Shown here piece after piece: positions 37,465-48,239 of a DNA stretch of 64,000 nucleotides. Under the pieces are notes generated by a model. The model ran no database searches. It was not told the origin of the DNA and saw only the letters and a list, made by a program, of their open reading frames with translations. How positions within the stretch are numbered: position 1 is the first letter of the stretch; every line of letters begins with the position of its first letter. The position numbers and the translations under genes were made by a program. The DNA is from Stentor coeruleus (taxonomy: Eukaryota; Ciliophora; Heterotrichea; Heterotrichida; Stentoridae), in NCBI GenBank assembly GCA_001970955.1, contig MPUH01000276.1, forward strand, positions 1 through 64,000, in the 5' to 3' direction.

Positions 37465-39855
37465 ATGAAGCTCCCACCTAGTGATTATTCTAATTTCGTC
37501 AATGAAATTGTTTATCGCCTTGACCTACTCAAACAATGCGAACAAAAGATCCTCACAGAAACAGCAGAGTTTGTATCAAGAGTACAGTCAATGGCTTTTG
37601 AGGCAGTTCAAAAATTGAATGGGATAAAGAAAAAGTATTTAGGACTTGCAAGAAAGGTGGACTTTAGTAATAGTGAGATGGCTGAAGCTAAGAAAATTCT
37701 GAAAAACAGTGCGTTGATAGAAAATGCTGATGTGGTTTTGTATGTCCCACAAAGTGTTGATAATTATTTCACTACAAGGTTTTATGGAGAAATGGACTTT
37801 TCATATGGTAAGCATGCCTTGAAAAAGCTTACTAAAGATTATAATTTGCTAGTCCAAGGGCATACTAACTATATAGACTGCATATATATTTCCAAAGGCA
37901 ATAAGTACCTAGTCACTGGGTCTAATGATAGAACTATTCGTGTTTGGGACTTGCAAACTAAGACTCAAGATTTTATTTTGATAGGCCATGTAGACAGAGT
38001 TAATAGTGTTTGTATATCTGATGATATGAAATATATAATATCAGGATCATCAGATGCCTCAGTAAGGTTATGGAGTTTTGAAAAACGTGTTCAACTGACT
38101 GAGTTTACTTTGCATACATCAATTGTTAGAGCTGTCAGGTTTTGTTGTGGAGGAAAAATTGGGGTTTCTGGATCTGATGATAATAGTCTTAGGATTTGGG
38201 ATATAGAAAAATATGAAAGCAAAGGGAAACTTGTTGGACATACTGGGAGTATTGTGTGTTTAGATATAGGCAAAAGGGGGAAATTGTGCTTGACTGGGTC
38301 TTGTGATAATACATTAAGAGCTTGGAACGTTGAGACTAGAAGGCTAGAATATGTGCTTAAAGGACATCAAGGATGCATATGGAGTGTTTGTATTGGAGAT
38401 TCAGAAAGATATGCAATTTCTGGGTCTAGTGACAATACAGTAAGAGTTTGGGATTTGAGGTTCCGGTCAGTAAAAGCTATTTATGATAAGCATTGTGCGG
38501 CAGTATCGACTGTTGCTATAGGACCTGATGAATGCTATGCGTTTTCAGCTTCTGAAGATCAGACTATAATTTTGTGGAACTTAAAGACTAATACTGAAGT
38601 TAAAGCGTATACTGGCTCTGAGAGTAAAATTCATTGTATTGGGTTTTCTGGTGATTGTACTCTTGCTGCTGTAGCTTGTGATGACTTCACAGTTCATGTT
38701 TGGGATTTGGAATTGGAAAGACTTAGTATGACAACACCGGGTCATAATGCTCTAGTTTGTTGTGCTGGGGTAAGTAGCGATAAGAAACTTGCAGTTACTG
38801 CTTCCAACGACAATACAGTTCGAGTTTGGGACCTTAATGAAAAGAGGCAGCTTTGCAAGTTCCCAGGAAAATCATACGAATTTCACAGTGTCGCTATCAC
38901 ATCCAACAATAAATACATAATCGCTGCATGTTTCGACTGGACAATAAAAATTTGGAACATGACAAGCAATTCATTAGAAAAAATCATAACTGGTCATACT
39001 GGCAAAGTTAACTGTGTAATAATTTCTCATGATTCATCTTTTATATTGTCAGGTTCTGATGATGAAACTGTAAAACTGTGGGAAATGGATACATTAACAG
39101 ACACAGTGACATTGAAAGGCCATACCAAAAGTGTTTGGTGTATAGCTTTAACATCAAAAAACGATTTTGCTATATCAGGATCAGTTGATGCGACGATAAT
39201 AGTCTGGGATCTTATATGCTATAATGTTTTAAGGATTTATAGAGGACATACAGGGGCAATACGTGGCTTAGGGGTATTTAAAAATGACCAAATGATCATA
39301 TCAGTTTCTAATGACAAGACCGTAGGCTTATGGAAACTTGAAGAAGAAGGGAGCTTTGAGCATATTTTTCTAGGGCATGCAAGCTTTGTATTATGTGTTG
39401 CGATATCATCTGATGAAAAATATGCTGTTACAGGTTCAGGAGACCGTACTGCTAAACTTTGGGACTTAGAAGTTAATAAGGAAAAGGGAGTACTTAAAGG
39501 TCACTCGCAACCTGTGACTGGTGTTGCAATTTCTCATAATGATAAATTGATCATAACAGTATCAGGAGATCGGACTATTAGATTATGGTGTTCTGAAAAA
39601 TGCTGTCAAGAAGCGATTATGTATGGACATAAAGCTCAGATACTTTCAGTTGTTATAAGTTATGATAATAGATATGCTGTGACAGGATCTGAAGATTGTA
39701 CAGTTAGAGTTTGGAGTCTTGAGGAAAGAAAAGAACTTTTGGATCTCTCCAGCTTGCAGACCATTAAAAATGATGTCATGGGGAGAGAAGATGTTAAAAA
39801 CATTTTTTCCTCACAGTTTAGTCCTACTCAGTCGCCTCTTATTTATATTTCTTAA
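37465..39855 (+). CDS. WD40 protein C, lacking the N-terminal finger
   Basis: 796 residues. It starts directly in the helical segment (MKLPPSDYSNFVNEIVYRLD) at the point where its relatives have already passed their Cys/His finger (compare FKLPSDQKDQLKHEIKRRV in copy E). About 15 WD40 repeats follow, with strong consensus, and a Ser-rich end replaces the shared GLK-type tail. It is the only copy on the plus strand. Its start codon lies 12 bases from the divergent start of copy B, so an inversion breakpoint probably removed its finger and original promoter. Codon use and frame are intact, so it is probably expressed. Confidence 0.93.
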   Translation: MKLPPSDYSNFVNEIVYRLDLLKQCEQKILTETAEFVSRVQSMAFEAVQKLNGIKKKYLGLARKVDFSNSEMAEAKKILKNSALIENADVVLYVPQSVDNYFTTRFYGEMDFSYGKHALKKLTKDYNLLVQGHTNYIDCIYISKGNKYLVTGSNDRTIRVWDLQTKTQDFILIGHVDRVNSVCISDDMKYIISGSSDASVRLWSFEKRVQLTEFTLHTSIVRAVRFCCGGKIGVSGSDDNSLRIWDIEKYESKGKLVGHTGSIVCLDIGKRGKLCLTGSCDNTLRAWNVETRRLEYVLKGHQGCIWSVCIGDSERYAISGSSDNTVRVWDLRFRSVKAIYDKHCAAVSTVAIGPDECYAFSASEDQTIILWNLKTNTEVKAYTGSESKIHCIGFSGDCTLAAVACDDFTVHVWDLELERLSMTTPGHNALVCCAGVSSDKKLAVTASNDNTVRVWDLNEKRQLCKFPGKSYEFHSVAITSNNKYIIAACFDWTIKIWNMTSNSLEKIITGHTGKVNCVIISHDSSFILSGSDDETVKLWEMDTLTDTVTLKGHTKSVWCIALTSKNDFAISGSVDATIIVWDLICYNVLRIYRGHTGAIRGLGVFKNDQMIISVSNDKTVGLWKLEEEGSFEHIFLGHASFVLCVAISSDEKYAVTGSGDRTAKLWDLEVNKEKGVLKGHSQPVTGVAISHNDKLIITVSGDRTIRLWCSEKCCQEAIMYGHKAQILSVVISYDNRYAVTGSEDCTVRVWSLEERKELLDLSSLQTIKNDVMGREDVKNIFSSQFSPTQSPLIYIS

Positions 39856-40810
39856 ATTTAATGTGGTTATGAAAGTTAGTTTATAGGTTTGATTATCTTA
39901 GAAAAGTTTGAGAAAGACGAGAAATATATTAATAGTTATACAAAATGAAGAAAGATCAGAAAATGTCTTTTGCAAAGTATGATTCATTAAAGATTTTGCA
40001 TGCAATTATAGAGATTTATATTTAAGCATCTGCAGTTTCACATAGCTCTGACCTAATAATTTTATCAAGTGGTATTGTATTTATAAAAAATAAAGCATAC
40101 TTATATTTCGATATTATAAAAGTATATAAGTTTAAGTAATAGATAAAGAAATTAAAGGCCAGCAAAGTAGCTAAAACTCAAATAGCAATAAATATTTTTA
40201 GTTTTTGACTATTTCAAAATTATAGAATCTTAAATTATTTGTGATTTAGATTGAATTTAGTTAGCAGAAGTATGGCTTATTATAGCTTTGAGGTCATTTA
40301 TATTTTAATAAAGTTTTGAACTGAATTTAATTTCTAAGAACTTACTGGCTAATAATATTTTATGCAAACTTTTGGTTATGCTTTAAAATATTTATTTTAA
40401 AATTATTACTTTCGATTAAGTCAAGAAGATTCTTTGCAAATTTAGTAATCATTTTATAATCTGAAGGAAATATTTTTTTACTTTTCAGGCTAATTATATT
40501 TATTCTCTACTAGCATATTGACTCAAGCTATCCAATGATATATTTGAAGATCATACCAATTAAGTTTTAGATTGTTTTATGTCTCCTATATAATATATTT
40601 TGGACACTATGAACTATAATTTTTCGCGCATCTTAATTTCTTAGGTTTAAATTATGTGAAGTATCAATATTAGTTGAACCATTTTATTCATTATAGATAT
40701 TTTGCTATGGCTAATAAAAGAGCATAAAGATGAATTATATATAATATCTAAGTTCTTCATAATTATCAAAAATAAAAATCTAACTAATAAATATATTTAA
40801 AGATTTCTGG
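39856..40810. other. Convergent spacer in the WD40 cluster
   Basis: 955 bases without an intact gene, strongly AT-rich. A word near 40030-40075 on the minus strand (RSELCETA) loosely resembles the helical segment of the family and might be another relic; this is too weak to annotate separately. Confidence 0.35.
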
Positions 40811-43297
40811 CTAATTGAAAAGTGTTTGTAGTTCGAGATGTTGCATTATTATTTTTTTAATTGATTTTAACCCTGACAAAACAGTGATTTTACGCTTTTC
40901 TTTCCAATCCCATATATGAACAGTGCAATCATCCGAGCTAAAAAGTGCATATTTATCATTTTTTGTTATAAAAACTGACCAAAATTTCGTAGTATGTGTC
41001 AAAAGGATATAGTTCTCAACTCCAGTAATTGCATCCCAAACTCTCACACTTTTGTCCGATGAAACTGATATTAAAAATTTCGAATCTCTTGAAAATGCCA
41101 CACCAGAAACAGGATTTTCATGACCAATAAGCTCATACTTTTTATTTTTATTATTTAAATCCCAAATAATAATATTTTTATCTGCAGATCCAGATGCAGC
41201 TAAGCTTCCATCATCAGAAATGCATATGCATAACACCCAACTACTATGTCCTTCTAACACACATTCACATGTTTGCATATAAATATTCCATATTCTCACT
41301 GTATTATCTTCAGAAGTAGAAATCATTTTTGTCCCTATAATTGCAACCCCACGCACAGGTAGAGTATGTCCTTTAAATATATTTTCAAGACTAAAAGTAC
41401 TTAGATTCCATAGTATCAATGTGCAATCAGCTGATCCAGATATAGCAAATTTATCGTTTTCTACTATTGCTACTCCATTAATACTACCTGTATGACCAAT
41501 TAAAACTGCTGTTTCTGTAAAATTATAAAGATTATATATTTTTAGAGTGGCGTCAAAGAATCCGGAAATACAGAATTCGTTGTTTTGAGATATTGCAATA
41601 CATTTGATTCTGCTATTATTACTTTTTCCAAAAGAACGAATATATGTATGATCTTTATAATTCCAGAGCCTTATTGATTTATCATCACATGCAGATAAAA
41701 TAAATTTATAATCATTTGTTACTAGAGTTGCTCTTATAGAATATGAATTTCCAGTTAATACTTGAACCTGGCTTTTATTATTTATATCCCAAACTCTTAT
41801 GCTTTTATCATTACCTAAAGTTATAACTGCATTTTTTTTATGAAATATTCCAGCTCCTATAACTTGCTGAGAATGTCCTGACATCACTCCAATTTTGCAT
41901 TTTCCTACAATATCCCATATTTCAATATTGAAATCAGTAGAGCCTATTACAAAATATTTTCCATCACTAGTCATTGCTAGACAGTAAATATTGCTGCCTA
42001 TTATTTTAAAATTATATATCTCAGATTGAGTTTGCAGATTCAAAAGTTTTATAGTATTATCCCAGCTCATTGATAATGCAAAATTCCCATCATCTGTAAT
42101 AGCAACACCGCTTATAGTATGAGAATTACTCTGAAAGATATAAATTTGTAATTTTTTTTCTAAATCCCATACTCTAACTGTTTTATCAGAAGATCCTGAT
42201 ACTGCAATTTGACTATTTTTAGAAACTGCAACACTACTTACTACATCAGTATGCCCATAAAGTGTATATATTAGATTATATTGCTCTGTGTTCCATAATT
42301 TTATTGTTTTATCACAAGACCCAGAAACCCAGTATTCATCATTGTAGGCAACTGAAATACTATTTATTGCGCCAGTGTGCCCGGCTATTTTTGCTTTTAA
42401 TTTGAAAGTTGTTAAATCCCAAACACATAATATAGTGTCCCATGAAGCAGATACTGCATATTCGCTGCTGGCTGAGATAGATACTCCAGTGACACAATCT
42501 GTATGCCCTTCCAATATTGCTTTTTGATTACGATTTGCAATGCTCCAAACTCTTACTGTTTTATCATTTGATGCAGATACAATATATTTTCCATCTGGTG
42601 TGAAGGCTAAGCCTCTTACAGAATCAGTATGCCCTTTAAGAAAATATTTTTGTACTTTTTCTTTGATATCCCACACTCTGATCATCCTATCAAACTGTGA
42701 TCCTGATGCAACATATTTATCATCTCTTGAAATAGCTATACACAAAATATAAGATATATGACCTTGAACGCATAGATCAAAGTCTTTATATAGTTTTTCA
42801 ACAACGTTAGCACCATCGATAAATTCCATATTATCAAGCAAGTCAATTGAAAAAAAATCAGCTACGCTATTATGAACCTTTAACTCTTTGTGCATATTAT
42901 AAGGATTATATTTTGTTTTTATGAAGATATCAATTTTTTCTTTGAATTTTTCATCATAAAGACCTAGGTTAAGAAAATTATAGCATTCTGTAATATCATT
43001 ATCAAGTTTTTTTAAAGCAATTTCACACATAGATTCTATGCTTCTTATATAATTACTTGCTTCTTGTAAAATTTTATTTTTGTAGTTTTTAATGAAGTGA
43101 ATTCGTCTTTCAATTCTAAATTTCAATTCGTTCATTTCGAAATCTGATAAAGAAAGCTCTAGTTTGACTAGATTTGGGCTTGTATTTTGGTTCAAATGAA
43201 AAATAGAATGTTCGCCAGCATGATCCTTGCAAAGATAAGCATCAGAACAGTAGCACACCCATATAGCATTATTTGGACACTTGATGCACTTTACCAT
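40811..43297 (-). CDS. Finger-WD40 protein D
   Basis: 828 residues. N-terminal finger CIKCPNNAIWVCYCSDAYLC followed by HAGEHSIFHL; helical region ~50-165 (IRSIESMCEIALKKLDND); then about 15 WD40 repeats and the shared tail RKITVLSGLKSIKKIIMQ. Nearly all repeats keep the GH and WD positions; the fourth-strand GSxDxTIRVW core is clear. It is the same length as copy B. Conserved finger, helix and propellers in several copies argue for a real domain architecture rather than chance. No catalytic domain is attached. Confidence 0.95.
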   Translation of the reverse strand: MVKCIKCPNNAIWVCYCSDAYLCKDHAGEHSIFHLNQNTSPNLVKLELSLSDFEMNELKFRIERRIHFIKNYKNKILQEASNYIRSIESMCEIALKKLDNDITECYNFLNLGLYDEKFKEKIDIFIKTKYNPYNMHKELKVHNSVADFFSIDLLDNMEFIDGANVVEKLYKDFDLCVQGHISYILCIAISRDDKYVASGSQFDRMIRVWDIKEKVQKYFLKGHTDSVRGLAFTPDGKYIVSASNDKTVRVWSIANRNQKAILEGHTDCVTGVSISASSEYAVSASWDTILCVWDLTTFKLKAKIAGHTGAINSISVAYNDEYWVSGSCDKTIKLWNTEQYNLIYTLYGHTDVVSSVAVSKNSQIAVSGSSDKTVRVWDLEKKLQIYIFQSNSHTISGVAITDDGNFALSMSWDNTIKLLNLQTQSEIYNFKIIGSNIYCLAMTSDGKYFVIGSTDFNIEIWDIVGKCKIGVMSGHSQQVIGAGIFHKKNAVITLGNDKSIRVWDINNKSQVQVLTGNSYSIRATLVTNDYKFILSACDDKSIRLWNYKDHTYIRSFGKSNNSRIKCIAISQNNEFCISGFFDATLKIYNLYNFTETAVLIGHTGSINGVAIVENDKFAISGSADCTLILWNLSTFSLENIFKGHTLPVRGVAIIGTKMISTSEDNTVRIWNIYMQTCECVLEGHSSWVLCICISDDGSLAASGSADKNIIIWDLNNKNKKYELIGHENPVSGVAFSRDSKFLISVSSDKSVRVWDAITGVENYILLTHTTKFWSVFITKNDKYALFSSDDCTVHIWDWKEKRKITVLSGLKSIKKIIMQHLELQTLFN

Positions 43298-43549
43298 TTA
43301 TAAAATCCTAAAAAATGATATATCTGATATGGTCCTAAGAATTTTATACAATATCAGCATATAAAGGTAAAAAATTAAATTTAATAGGCTTGCCTCTTGT
43401 GTGCTTTCAAGGCTTTTTTTAGCATATTTATTTTTGTATCAAAATTTTATTATATTTGTAAAAGGCAAGTGAATTTAAGAAGATAAGATTATTATAGTCT
43501 AAATGCATATTTCAACTTTATTTTAGATTAAATGTGCTGAATTTAGCTA

Positions 43550-44030
43550 TTAAAGCCTAAGTTTATAGTTTGTCAACATATCAAAAAGTCTGAGTTTAGC
43601 AATTTGTAGCATTCTAAATAATTATCTAGATTTTTAATAGCTATTTCGCATAGTGATCCAAATTGTTATATTATTAGCAGTCTAGAAATAGATTTTTACG
43701 ACTCAAGTTTTAGACAGAAATGACTGAGGGCAGTGAGAAAAAAAACTGAAAATAAGAAACCTTGTAAATTATCTTGCAAAGGAAAAATTTAAGACTCTAA
43801 AATTTAAGGGTGAATTCTCATACTATGATAGATACTTTTCGTGGCCTTAACCACATGAATTCTTCTGTTTAGTTATTAGTTATATCATTGATTTCGGGGA
43901 TATTTTAATGCCATTGTTTAGTCAGATGCAGTTTTCCATAAAGAGTAGTTCATAGCGCATGCAATTCTCATAGATGCAAATTTAAGCATTTACACACAAT
44001 ATAGATTTTTTGAGAATTTTTAGTGCATTA
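43550..44030 (-). pseudogene. N-terminal relic of a further finger-WD40 gene
   Basis: Minus-strand fragments in the spacer between copies D and E match the family's N-terminus. CKCLNLHL near 43985 resembles the finger core, and SLCEIAIKNLDNYLECYKLL (from about 43655) closely matches SMCEIALKKLDNDITECYNF of copy D. The frame is broken and no WD40 repeats follow. It is a truncated, decayed member of the cluster. Confidence 0.55.
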
Positions 44031-44066
44031 ATATATTCTAAGAAAAAGTATGCTTAAATTATATCA

Positions 44067-46529
44067 CTACTTTATTAACTCTGAATGGAAATCTAAATAT
44101 TTGATTATTTCATTTTTGACTGAAGGAATCCCAGAAAGAACAACAAATTGGCTTTCTTTTGTCCTATCTAAAACATGAATAGTACAGTCTTCTGAACTTA
44201 CAACGATATAATTATTATCTTTTGTTATGAAAACTGACTTAAGTATTGCCGTGTGCATAAAAAGTATTGAAATCTGATTCCCTGAAAGTGTACTCCAAAG
44301 TCTAACACTTTTATCATATGAAGCTGATATAATAAATTCATCACATCTTGAAAAAGTTACTGAACATACTGCATCAGTATGACCAATTAACTGTAATTTT
44401 TCAATATAATCATTTAAATCCCAAATAATGACAGTATTATCATATGACCCTGATGCTGCCAATTCCTTAGTTGTTGATACACATATACATAAAACAGCAT
44501 TTTTATGTCTTTTTAAAGCATATTTGCAGTGTTTTTTATTAATATTCCATATACGTATAGAAAAATCATCTGAAGCTGAAAATAGTTTTTGTTCTTTAAT
44601 AGCTAATCCATATACTGATCCTGTATGCCCTCTAAAAATGTATTTCTGAGAATATGTTTTCAGATCCCATAATCTGATTGTTGTGTCTTTTGATGCAGAT
44701 ATAGCCAATTCATCCATTTGAAGTATTTCAACAGCATTTACTTTGTTTTCATGACCTCTAAGGACTGCTAGTTCTAAAAAGTTTTGTAGATTATATATTC
44801 TGAGAGTAGTATCACTAGACCCGGAAATACAAAAGATGTTGCTTTCAGAAATAGCGAGGCATGTTACTGAATCAGTATGACCTTTTAAAGTATTGAGGTA
44901 TGATAGTTTTTCAAAATCCCAGAGTTTAACTGTTTTATCGCTACAGGCCGATATGATAAGCTTGCCATTGCTTGTAATTAAGGTCGAGTTTAATGCATAA
45001 GATATTCCTACTAGCTTATTTATCTGGCATTTTGTGTTCAAATCCCAAATCCTAACACTTCTATCGTTGCTCAATGTCATAGCAAGTCCCCCATTTTCAA
45101 ACACCCCGGCCGCAATAACTTCTTCACTATGTCCATTCATCGCATCAACTTCACTCCCTTCTTCAATATTCCACATTCTAATCTTACAATCATCACCTCC
45201 TGCTAAAGCATATTTCCCATCGCTAGTAACAGCAACACAACTTTGTATATCCTTCCCTTGAAAAGCTTGTTTTAAACATTTATTTTTCAAGTCCCAAACA
45301 ATAATAGCCTTATCATTACTTGCTGATAAAATATATTTATTATCAGCTGTTATAGCAACTGACCTAATGGCATCAGTGTGTTGTTCCATAATAGCGATTT
45401 GAAGCTTGACTTCTAAGTCCCAAACTCTAACTGTTTTGTCTGCAGAGCCTGAAATGGCTAAGCTGTTGTTATTAGCAATTACCACACTCCATATAAAATC
45501 CTTGTGACCATAGAAAGTGTAGGCTTTTTTGCATCTGCTTAGATCCCAGATCTTTAGAGTTTTGTCGCTAGACCCAGAGATGCAAAAGCTGTTATCGCTT
45601 GAGATGTCCAAACAGAAAATTGTACCTTTGTGACCTTTTAGTCTCTTTTTTAAACTCAAGGTAGTTAAATCCCATATGCATAATGTTTTATCAGATGATG
45701 CAGATATTGCGAATAAACAGTTATTTGCTGGACATATTTTGTTAACCCAATCAGTATGACCTTGGAGTGCTGCATGATGAGATTTCTGATCGATATTCCA
45801 GATATTTACTGTCGTGTCTGAAGAAGCAGAAAAAATATACTTTCCATCTGATGAAAACTCTAACCCAAGAATCAAATTATTTGCACCTTGGATATAATAT
45901 TTCTGAACCTTTTTTTCTATGTCCCATATTCTAATAACCCCATCGTCTGAACCTGAGGCAATGTACTTGTCATCCTTAGATACTGTAATACAAGAAATTG
46001 GTCTTTTATGCCCCTGGACACATAAATCATAGTTTAAATAAAGTTTTTCAGCAGTTGTATCTTTAAAATACTTCACTTCAGTCAAAAAGTCTGCATTAAA
46101 GTAATCTATAACACTTTTATGGATTTCAAGATGATTTTTATTAAATGGGTCAATTGATGTTTTCAATATATATTTGCATTTATCTTTCAAAGCCTGATCA
46201 TAGTGGTCCTGATCTACTAGTTTTTTATACTCGTTTATAATGAAATTAAACTTTTTTATGCTTTTTTTTAAAATACCTTGAAAATCTTTTATATATTTGA
46301 ATGCTTCTTCAATCATTCTCTTTTTATGGCCTTCAATAATTATAACCCTGCGTTTAATTTCATGTTTGAGTTGGTCTTTTTGATCACTTGGAAGTTTGAA
46401 CACCAATTGAAAGACTTCAGAATTTGCTTTTGGCATAGAATGACTTCCTGTGTTATAATTATATAGATTGGTATTTGGGCATTGGCATATTGTTATACAC
46501 GATTTATTGCACTTAGAAGAATTTGACAT
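44067..46529 (-). CDS. Finger-WD40 protein E, finger degenerate
   Basis: 820 residues with the family architecture: helical segment ~45-165, about 15 WD40 repeats and tail FVVLSGIPSVKNEIIKY. The N-terminus (CNKSCITICQCPNTNLYNYN, then GSHSMPK) keeps some Cys but has lost others of the finger, so zinc binding is doubtful. The WD40 part is highly regular (GHxxxVxxxxxSxxxxxxxSGSxDxTxRxWD). The promoter side (46530-46790) is short and AT-rich. Confidence 0.94.
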   Translation of the reverse strand: MSNSSKCNKSCITICQCPNTNLYNYNTGSHSMPKANSEVFQLVFKLPSDQKDQLKHEIKRRVIIIEGHKKRMIEEAFKYIKDFQGILKKSIKKFNFIINEYKKLVDQDHYDQALKDKCKYILKTSIDPFNKNHLEIHKSVIDYFNADFLTEVKYFKDTTAEKLYLNYDLCVQGHKRPISCITVSKDDKYIASGSDDGVIRIWDIEKKVQKYYIQGANNLILGLEFSSDGKYIFSASSDTTVNIWNIDQKSHHAALQGHTDWVNKICPANNCLFAISASSDKTLCIWDLTTLSLKKRLKGHKGTIFCLDISSDNSFCISGSSDKTLKIWDLSRCKKAYTFYGHKDFIWSVVIANNNSLAISGSADKTVRVWDLEVKLQIAIMEQHTDAIRSVAITADNKYILSASNDKAIIVWDLKNKCLKQAFQGKDIQSCVAVTSDGKYALAGGDDCKIRMWNIEEGSEVDAMNGHSEEVIAAGVFENGGLAMTLSNDRSVRIWDLNTKCQINKLVGISYALNSTLITSNGKLIISACSDKTVKLWDFEKLSYLNTLKGHTDSVTCLAISESNIFCISGSSDTTLRIYNLQNFLELAVLRGHENKVNAVEILQMDELAISASKDTTIRLWDLKTYSQKYIFRGHTGSVYGLAIKEQKLFSASDDFSIRIWNINKKHCKYALKRHKNAVLCICVSTTKELAASGSYDNTVIIWDLNDYIEKLQLIGHTDAVCSVTFSRCDEFIISASYDKSVRLWSTLSGNQISILFMHTAILKSVFITKDNNYIVVSSEDCTIHVLDRTKESQFVVLSGIPSVKNEIIKYLDFHSELIK

Positions 46530-46790
46530 TTATTATCTTTAATTTTAATTGCTTTATATGGTAAAAAAATTTACACTAAATAAGTAATAATAAATGTTTA
46601 TATGTTTAATTATTTATAAGGTTGCTTAGTCTTAAATTTCTAAACTATATTGGAATAGTTAGGTTAGGGTATTTTCAGATATAAGTTGTGATACTTTTTG
46701 AGCTTGATCCCAAAGTATAAGAAAATATGAATATAATTTTATATTAAATTGTAAGCTAAATATATTTAATCTTTAAACCCAAAAAGCTCT

Positions 46791-48032
46791 TTAAAACAAT
46801 GAACTTAGCTCAGGAATCTGTATAATTTCATCTTTAATCGACAACAGTCCAGACATCACGGCAATTCTACGCTTTTCTCTCCAATCCCAAATATGAACAG
46901 TACAATCTTCTGCGCTGACAATAGCTAATCTATCATCTTTTGTTATAAATACAGAAATGAGTTTTGAAGAGTAAGTAAAAAGTATCGAATGTTGGGCAAC
47001 ACAATTTTTCCATACCCACATGCTTTTATCAATTGATACTGATACAATGAAATTCCCGCATCTTGAAAATCTAACTCCACAAACTGCATTACTGTGACCA
47101 GAAAGCTGCGTTTTTTTAGTATATTTCGATAAATCCCAGACAATAATTGTTTTATCACCTGATCCTGATGCTGCTAATTCCTTATTATCAGAAACACAAA
47201 TGCATAGAACAACATTTTTATGGTCTTTAAATATATATTCTGATGTTTTTTCAAATGAATTCCATATACGGACTGTGCAGTCTTCTGAAACTGAGATAAT
47301 ATAATGGCTTAGTATTGATATGCCACGAATTGGCCCTGTATGTCCTTTAAAAATATCTTGTTGACTATATTTTTTAAGATTCCAAATTCGTATTGTAGTA
47401 TCTTCTGATCCTGATATTGCCAGTTCATCGTTTTGGGTTATTTCTATACAGATTATTATGCTTTCATGACCTCTTAATACTGCAGATTCTAAATATGTGT
47501 TTAGGTCATAGACTCTTAAGGTGGCATCATAGGATCCTGCAATACAAAAATCATTGTTTTGTGAGAGGGCAAGGCAATTGACACCATTTGTTTTGGTTTG
47601 AATAGCATGAATAAAGGTGAAGTTTTGTAAATTCCATAATTTGATTGTGCTGTCATGGCACACTGAAACCATGAGCTTGCTATCACTTGTGGCTAATGAA
47701 GAAAGTATGCAATAGGATTTTCCAGGGATCAGATTAATCTGACATTAGTTAGTAATTATAAAATAATTATTACTTGAATCTAATCAAATTATATAATCTG
47801 TAGTAATTCCCCTTCAAATTGTAATGAAATAGTATTTAGTCATATTGTAATAATAATAAATAATGCATTTTTGTTTATTCAATTGAATAAGCATTATTCG
47901 GGAGAGGTCTGGGCTTGCTTTATGTGAAAACTGATTTTTTGAATGCTCTATTATGGACTCCTTGCATATGCTTTTATTTGAGCATCTGCATGCAAAAAAA
48001 GTATTTTTTAGGCACATCGCACACTCAGTCAT
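46791..48032 (-). pseudogene. Finger-WD40 copy F with large internal deletion
   Basis: The left part (46791-47744) encodes the last seven WD40 repeats and the family tail RRIAVMSGLLSIKDEIIQ; homology begins upstream of the first ATG, at CQINLIPGKSYCILSSL, and stops abruptly at about 47744. The right part (47814-48032) encodes the start of the family finger (CAMCLKNTFFACRCSNKSIC) and SHKASPDLSRIMLIQLNK, then diverges. Compared with copies D and E about 400 codons (helix plus first eight repeats) are missing. The surviving seven repeats equal one complete propeller, so a translated single-propeller product cannot be excluded, but no proper start or promoter is visible. Confidence 0.8.
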
Positions 48033-48239
48033 TTAATATTTATATAAGCTCTTTAAGCGAAGTGTTAATTATTTACTGTAATATTTAATCTTTTATAAAT
48101 AACTAATTATGAATCATGCCCTTATGCTTACTAAGACTCTTTACATGCTTAGTATGTTATAAAGTTTAAATTAAATAAATATTGATACGACAACAATAAA
48201 TTGTGCTTTAGTAGTTTCTAATTATATAAACTTATTGGT

